64,000 bases of DNA, taken from Arthrobacter citreus. GTDB lineage: Bacteria > Bacillota > Bacilli > Bacillales > Bacillaceae_G. The stretch lies in assembly GCA_013200995.1 (NCBI GenBank), contig CP053688.1, positions 4,712,001 to 4,776,000 of the forward strand. Direction: 5' to 3'. Shown here piece by piece: positions 63,536-64,000 of this stretch. The notes under the pieces are model-generated. The model was not told the DNA's origin. It did no database searches and saw only the letters and a program-made list of their open reading frames with translations. Made by a program: the position numbers and the translations under genes. How positions within the stretch are numbered: position 1 is the stretch's first letter; each line of letters begins with the position of its first letter.

Positions 63536-64000
63536 ATGCGTATTGGGGTACCAAAAGAAATAAAAAATAACGAAAATCGTGTAGCAATGACACCAGCTGG
63601 AGTAATGAACTTAGTTGGACATGGTCACACAGTTTTCATTGAAACAAGTGCTGGACTTGGTTCAGGTTTTACTGATGAAGAATACGTAACAGCTGGCGCA
63701 ACAATTGTTGAAACAGCGCAAGAAGCTTGGAATAATGAAATGGTTATGAAAGTTAAAGAACCAATTCCAAGTGAGTATGGATATTTCCGTGAAGGATTAA
63801 TTTTATTCACATATTTACATTTAGCTCCAGAACCTGAATTAACGAAGGCTTTAATTGATAATAAAGTAGTTGGTATTGCTTACGAAACTGTACAAGTTGG
63901 TAACACTTTACCATTATTAACTCCAATGAGCGAAGTAGCTGGACGTATGTCTGCTCAAATCGGTGCTCAATTCTTAGAAAAAAACAAAGGCGGAAAAGGT
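63536..64000 (+). CDS. ald: Alanine dehydrogenase, N-terminal part (cut by window edge)
   Basis: The frame from ATG 63536 is open to the window end (155 codons). [23 protein letters not shown] is the typical N-terminus of alanine dehydrogenase, then [23 protein letters not shown] (Lys near the substrate site), [15 protein letters not shown] (catalytic His) and [13 protein letters not shown]. The enzyme oxidises L-alanine to pyruvate and ammonia and is important in sporulation and spore germination. Full length is about 375 residues. GGGGGAAATAAC precedes ATG. Confidence 0.93.
   Translation, partial: MRIGVPKEIKNNENRVAMTPAGVMNLVGHGHTVFIETSAGLGSGFTDEEYVTAGATIVETAQEAWNNEMVMKVKEPIPSEYGYFREGLILFTYLHLAPEPELTKALIDNKVVGIAYETVQVGNTLPLLTPMSEVAGRMSAQIGAQFLEKNKGGKG

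Overview
The window is a low-GC chromosome segment of an endospore-forming Bacillaceae bacterium. The evidence is the family of its proteins (CcpA, AcuABC, EzrA, RefZ, an alpha/beta SASP, GerW/YtfJ, YtxG, YtxJ), the AGGAGG-type ribosome binding sites, the frequent TTG/GTG starts and the T-box leaders. From about 20.7 kb to the right end the gene order follows the Bacillus subtilis backbone (ampS, ytxG-ytxJ, aroA, ccpA, acuCBA/acsA, tyrS, rpsD, ytsP, refZ, ezrA, nifZ, thiI, sspA, ytcI, ytcJ, ytfI, ytfJ, tpx, ytxK, ackA, ytkK, ald), with lineage-specific genes inserted between the blocks. Genus cannot be fixed from sequence alone; I suspect a Gottfriedia/Bacillus cereus-like relative. No rRNA, tRNA, prophage, transposase or CRISPR array was seen.

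Layout. 1-16.6 kb is accessory: a DUF3626 gene that runs off the left edge, an AHSA1-type protein, small membrane proteins, acetyltransferases, an arylamine N-acetyltransferase, a DoxX/FAD-protein pair, DUF2935, a pentapeptide-like protein, a T-box-controlled methionyl-tRNA synthetase of the short type, PhzF, an HD hydrolase, an NhaC-type antiporter and a dicarboxylate-type symporter. 16.9-20.6 kb is a gluconate operon (gntR-gntK-gntP) with promoter, cre and GntR palindrome stacked in about 55 bp. 20.7-32.8 kb holds ampS, ytxG/ytxJ, amidase and hydrolase genes, aroA, ccpA and the divergent acuABC/acsA pair. 32.9-39.6 kb holds TPM and LemA genes, tyrS with a tyrosine T-box, then a second tyrosine T-box in front of a GNAT gene and an NhaC-family transporter. 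39.7-53.6 kb is the conserved rpsD to tpx block. 53.7-64 kb holds proC, a DUF2156 protein, a glycosyltransferase with a degenerate-GGDEF membrane protein, ytxK-ackA, an EcsC protein, ytkK and the start of ald.

How it works together. Carbon overflow and acetate handling dominate: CcpA, AckA, AcsA with its acetylation switch (AcuA/AcuC), the gluconate operon and an in-gene cre in acsA. Amino-acid supply is sensed through three T-boxes (one Met, two Tyr).

The most unusual material is intergenic. Two loci carry the same degenerate 21-nt repeat (GCAAATAA core), and the seven units of one locus are all in one reading phase (heptapeptide xANKxxx). Upstream of rpsD lies a 51-nt repeat array that reads as a 17-residue repeat on the minus strand. 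A ~135-bp element occurs in inverted orientation after acsA and before ytcI, with a third partial copy after ytcI. A GC-rich structured element of about 145 bp follows the ecsC-family gene. I found no obviously new defence or enzymatic system; these repeats, the Tyr T-box transporter unit and the glycosyltransferase/GGDEF-like pair are the best leads.
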